From assembly GCA_039619475.1 (NCBI GenBank), contig CM077115.1, positions 396,834,557 through 396,898,556 on the forward strand: 64,000 nucleotides of DNA, in the 5' to 3' direction. This document shows, piece by piece, positions 59,541-64,000 of the stretch. Source of the stretch: Icerya purchasi. Taxonomy: Eukaryota > Arthropoda > Insecta > Hemiptera > Monophlebidae. Made by a program: the position numbers and the translations under genes. The first letter of the stretch is position 1. The number at the start of each line of letters is the position of its first letter. The notes under the pieces are model-generated. The model was not told the origin of the DNA and searched no databases. It saw only the letters and a list, made by a program, of their open reading frames with translations.

Positions 59541-60019
59541 GTTTCGGAAACAGCTTAATTTGAATATTCGCCAATTTCGCGCGATAGTTTATTTTCTAAA
59601 ATGGCCGATGAAATCGTTTAACAGAGTTTTGGGGGTCTATATCACGGCTGTGAATTGAAAAAATAAATAACTTTTAGAAATGTTACTTTACGTTTTCGGA
59701 CGGCTAAGTCAGCGTGATGCTCTCGGTTGATGTGCAATTTTATAATGTATCCGAGCAGTATGAGTAGCTCAAAAATTACTATAATTGAAAAATTTCGATT
59801 TTATCTTTTTCTTTTTCTTTTTTTTTATATAATAAAATCAGTTTCGAAATAAAAAACACCAAGTAAAGAAAGGAAACTTATTCAGTTCAATCTACGATTA
59901 TCCGATATTCATGAAGGACACATTTGTTACATCGAGAAATATTGTAACAACGGTAGGAAGATTGTGCTTCATTGTGCTTGAGCATATAAAGTGAGTCCCA
60001 TACCTTTGATAGATTATTT
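59541..60019. other. Noncoding stretch
   Basis: Nothing recognised apart from a T-rich run near 59803-59826. Confidence 0.5.
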
Positions 60020-60670
60020 TATTTATATTTTTTATTTTTATTGAATCCCCTAAGCTCCGGTGTGCCGTATTTGACTGCTGCGGCTATCACGACACACTGT
60101 GCGGGGTTTGTGACTATATTACTTTAGCTATTCTGATAATTTTAAGAAAATTAATGATTCAGTATGTCGCTGTTTGGGAGTTTGATAATATCTCAGGGAA
60201 TGCTTTATGTGGTAGGAACGTCCGTGATGATGCGAATACTGTGCAATCTACTAATATGTGCGGATGGGATGAAACTGCCTATACAGAAAGGACACTGCGT
60301 TGGAGAAATTGACCTATTTAGAAGATGGTCGTGCTAGATTGCTGTATGACCTGTCCGCAGTCGGCTGATCAAGTCTGTGCGGGAAAAATTTATTGGGGGC
60401 CCCATGGCTCGGTCGCTGACTTTACTTGAGACAGAAAAGACTGACACGCGGTCCATTTTTCCTCCCATTCTTTTTGCTTTTCGCTAAAAAGAATTGTGCC
60501 ATGGATGACGGGGGAGGTGAATATCTGTTCCGCCGAGCTCGTAGTCTGACTGTGCATTATGTTCGCCTGTTCATTCCCCGGTATTCCCGCGAGACCGAGA
60601 ACCCACATAAACGTCACCTGGCCCTCGGACTTCTGTGTATCGATGACAATACGAAGGATTTGAGTAGATA
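60020..60670 (-). mobile_element. Decayed LINE 3' end: RNase H end and C-terminal domain, minus strand
   Basis: The minus strand encodes VTFMWVLGLAGIPGNEQAN from about 60617 downward, the end of a LINE RNase H domain (normally V-F-WVPGHVGIPGNE-AD; here the histidine is L and the last D is N). It is followed by KEWEEKWTACQSFLSQVK, the W---W segment of Jockey-type polyproteins, then a stop at 60390-60392. Beyond frameshifts, DCTVFASSRTFLP near 60200-60240 matches the C-terminal --EC--F---R motif, with FPEILSNSQTAT and an FLK-I tail after it. The 3' end lies near 60020-60050 in AATAAAAATAAAAAATAT-like A-rich sequence. Dead, 5' truncated copy, apparently a different family from the 36 kb copies. 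Confidence 0.7.
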
Positions 60671-61240
60671 TTATATTTCTGGTTTATTAATAATTTATTA
60701 TACGAGAGATGCACGGCTTTTTATTTCGTCAACAATAGGAATAGTTTTTTGCAATTCGTTCGAATAAACCCCCCCGTGGTCATACGTTTTATAGTGAGAA
60801 ATTTGTTAAACATGTATTTTATATTCTCAAAGAAAGCTCATTGGTATGGAGATACCATGAGGGTGAAACAGATTATTATAAAAAGTTACAAAATCACGGT
60901 AAAATTAAACATGTTCCTTTTCAAAGAATGAAAATCACATTAGCGAAGATATTCGAAGTTTTAATTATTTTAAAAATCTTTAAATTCTTACTTTAATAGA
61001 AATTTCTTCCCGTTGCAACAATCGCGTTTTTACATTTTAATTCATACTTTTTCCCGAATTTTAAAATCAAAATTTCTCCGCATCCAAAGAATTCGTTTTG
61101 TCATTGCGAGATTTTAATTCTTCTTCGTTGGCCTTATTTTATTCGGGTTTTTGTAAACAAATTTGCATTAGTTATTATTTTCAAAAAAAAAGAATAAACA
61201 TGTAGTCTTCCCGCCGCAATACATCTTTCACCAACTCTCA
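60671..61240. other. Noncoding stretch
   Basis: Nothing recognised. Confidence 0.5.
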
Positions 61241-62350
61241 GCTCAAAAACTTTTCAATATCACTGGAAAATTCTTTATCAAGTATCTTCTTCCTTCCCAT
61301 CTCTCCTATTAAATCCTTCGCAGTCGTTATTATTTTTCATTCTTTTGAGCCCCCTTTGCTGGTCGTACCTTTCAGGATTGTGTACACATCGCAAGGGATC
61401 GGAATTGTTGGCGCAGTCTGATCAACCGGGTGACAGATCATGGTCACGATACCCCTACATGGGCTGAAACGATTCGATAGATGGAGCTAATCTTATGTAA
61501 TCATCCAGTCCCAATTTCCTCCTTCTTTCGGTATTTAGGTGTTTTTTTTTTTTTTTAAATAGGTTGTCTTTCGTTTCACATTCACATCATTTATTCTATC
61601 TGCCCTCACTAAAAATCTGATACATTCTTTCTCCTATACTAATAGTCGAGAGATCTTCGCATTTTACTAATGTTTTCCAAATTTTTCATTCGTTCTTTTT
61701 ATGATTATTGTTGTTCCATCCATGGAAATTCCTCCAGATCCCTGCTCGCCACACTCGTTCGTCCGATGCTTACCTTCGCTTTTATCGGAGAGCTAAAAAA
61801 TAGACTTCAATCCTTGCCGTACACGCATTAATCCTCTTCTTATCCGCTTGTAATGATACGGGGCTATCTATTTTTTCTTTCATTCTTATTAACTCCTAAT
61901 CTATCTACCACAACTGGCGTTTTTATTCTAACAAAACTCCAATACTGCCTCTCATTTTTATTCGTCTCCGTCAGTTTTTGTTTATTCTTATGTTTTTTCC
62001 TTCAGTTTTTCCCTCTACATCCTATTAAATGTCTTTACGCAGCTATTCCGACCAATCCTGCTGCCGCCCCTCAATATTGATTGTTAGAATAGAATTTTTA
62101 AACACCTCGGGCTCTCTTTTCCCTAACCAAGTTACAATCTTTACCGATGTCTCCCAAAGAAGAACCCGGTAGACTTAATTCGGCTTTTTTCAGTCCACTC
62201 CTAAATTATTCCGAAACATTCAAACTTTTCTCATCCTGTTTAGTTTTCTGTACCGATTTTTCTGCTAACTCGACTGCCGTCCTCTTTATTATTTCCTCGC
62301 TAATTTCTCATAAGAGGTCTGCATCGCATCGAGTTCCCGCGGTGTCCTAC
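61241..62350 (+). mobile_element. Probable LINE remnant (RT C-terminal to RNase H region), heavily decayed
   Basis: Plus-strand translation contains SLLATLVRPMLTFAFI near 61738-61785, similar to the R-LI/VRP-L-Y segment that follows the reverse transcriptase core in LINE polyproteins. The start of an RNase H-like IFTDVSQ follows at about 62138 (compare IFTDGSK), then a serine-rich segment around 62180-62280. The pyrimidine-rich codon composition is like that of the 36 kb and 38.7 kb copies, so it may belong to the same family. Many stops and shifts; no poly(A) tail located. Borders are approximate. Confidence 0.45.
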
Positions 62351-64000
62351 AACCCATTACGCTTGCTCATCGAATAATAATACGGAATCCTGGATATTCT
62401 AAAATCGAACGAGAAAATTCGAGGAACCGTCGTCAAACGAACGCGCGCACACTCTGGAGAAAAATTTCTTATACTTAAAATTAAAAATATGGAATAACTT
62501 GGCAAATAAATTGACGGAAACAACGCTCGCCGAGCGTAGTACAACTGCATCGCTGTATTGGCCCTCAAAATCGGAAATAATGTACCGGACAACGTGTCCG
62601 TTGAATTGCATTTTTACCGCCAATGAAATTTCCTTCATTTATAATCGTGAAAGTGATTTCTATGATACACATCAGCAGAATTTGTAATTGATACGTTGTT
62701 TAATTTTTTCGGATCGGCGGGTTCCTGTAAAAATTTATAATATAAATGAAATGAAAAAAAGCATTATATTAATTAGGGTTCTAAGTTTCTCCTTTGCTTT
62801 TATTAATCGGCAGTATCGCGTATTTAATCGGATATATTGCGAATTGCAGTCTCGAAAAAAGACGAGAACAGGATGTTATGCAAATAGAAAATTTAAGAAA
62901 ACAAAAGACCCGTTCATTTAAGAACACCGTTCACTTCGCCTCTCAATTTTGACCGATGCGCTTCCATCGCATGCGCTTGAACCACGGAATCACATTTTAG
63001 CCGATAATATCGCTTAAACGATTCTAGCTGACGATCGTTCGCGAAATGCGAAAGTCAGTAATCCAACAATCTTAGGATAAGAGTCGACCTCGTTCGCCGT
63101 AGGTTATCTCAGTTCGGAATTTTATCGAACGCAATTTTGCCGTGTCATTATTTCTAACACAGTTTTCTACGAAAAATCAAATTTTGCGTAATATCGTCGG
63201 CTAAATGCAACGTTATCTTTGTACTTTTTTCAACAATTCCGGTCGAAGGAAACATATAAATCCATACTAAACTTACACGAATTGCTGTTTGTTTCAAATG
63301 ATTTATTTACCGCGTAACAAAAATTTCACGAAATGATTAAATTCTTTCATTCCGACTTCAAATCGTCGTGATTCGACGTGCTCTCCGAAAAATTCTTATC
63401 AATACACTTTTACAGCTTCGTAAAGAGCTTTTTCGGGTTACCTAATTTTATTTAATCTGACCTCGAATATATCAGTACACGTAGACAAACATTTTCGAAT
63501 CAAGGCCGCAATTTAACCGATCGTAAGATGTATATGAATTTTAAAAATATTCCTAAATTTTCAGTTTTTTTTTTTTCTTTCAATTACACTACACGACACC
63601 AAACAACAAATGAAATCATTCTAGTCTTTATTGATTTCTAAGCCGATGGGAGGGTTCGCTAAATCTGATTAAAAGCATCGCATTAAATTTATTGAATCGG
63701 ACGAGAATAGTAACGCGAACATTTAGTACCAATAATGTGTTCCAGCTGTTTTTATGCTCCGTCTTAATTCAAGATTACAGTTTAAAAACCGGTATTTGCG
63801 GTTTCGGAATTTGCCAAGCTATTTGCAAAATTTCATAACCGTTGCTGCTGAGAGAAAATTATTCGGGGCAATTAGCGACTAAATTTCGATCGACGCGATA
63901 GATACAGCAAATAAAATCCGGTAAAAGTTGGTGATGATTTTTTTTTCTGCGTTAACTCGAATGAAAAATTAAAAACAAAAAAAAAAAAAAAGACTTTAAA
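62351..64000. other. Noncoding stretch to window end
   Basis: No supported gene in about 1.65 kb. Overlapping frames at 62347-62921 on both strands show no domain. Confidence 0.5.

Overview
The window is AT-rich eukaryotic DNA, most likely from an insect. The main reason is an intact mariner transposase, supported by several decayed non-LTR retrotransposons, hAT-like elements, and abundant (TA)n, (TTA)n, (TTTGA)n and homopolymer tracts. A hemipteran-type, repeat-rich genome would fit, but nothing here fixes the order. I recognise no conserved host protein-coding gene. Most of the 64 kb reads as intergenic DNA or a very long intron. GC content was judged by eye and not calculated.

Layout. 0-3 kb: simple repeats, a three-copy ~110-116 bp tandem repeat, a candidate LINE 3' tail with two hairpins and (TTTGA)n, and a decayed LINE 3' end on the minus strand. 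5.7-7.04 kb: the strongest host signal, a CpG-rich block followed by a probable 5' untranslated exon on the plus strand that ends in a consensus splice donor (GT at 7036). No partner exon is recognisable downstream, which suits the first exon of a gene with a very long first intron. 7-22 kb: noncoding, with scattered inverted repeats, homopolymers and one weak candidate coding exon at 14.1 kb. 22.1-23.1 kb: first copy of an unnamed ~0.93 kb repeat. 26.15-27.47 kb: a complete mariner element with an open transposase frame. 29.8-30.4 kb: a short hAT-like MITE candidate. 33.2-33.9 kb: a hAT-like repeat in minus orientation. 35.3 kb: a 32 bp minisatellite. 36.0-37.1 and 38.7-39.3 kb: two plus-strand LINE 3' fragments with poly(A) tails, apparently related. 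41.6-41.85 kb: a large (TA)n array. 45.4-48.1 kb: second copy of the 22 kb repeat, split by a ~1.15 kb hAT-like insertion related to the 33 kb element. 52.2 and 55.8 kb: weak tRNA-derived SINE candidates. 58.7-59.5 kb: a second CpG-rich block. 60.0-60.7 kb: a minus-strand LINE RNase H and C-terminal remnant. 61.2-62.3 kb: a probable plus-strand LINE remnant.

The genes here do not form a pathway; the recognisable content is mobile DNA in a gene-poor landscape. The most informative observation is the pair of copies at 22 kb and 45 kb. The 22 kb copy preserves the uninterrupted target site, so it defines the boundaries of the insertion in the 45 kb copy. Both copies also carry a mirror-image array of GCCAACT...GTAA motifs, three forward then three reversed, which looks like the terminal binding-site architecture of an undescribed DNA transposon family.
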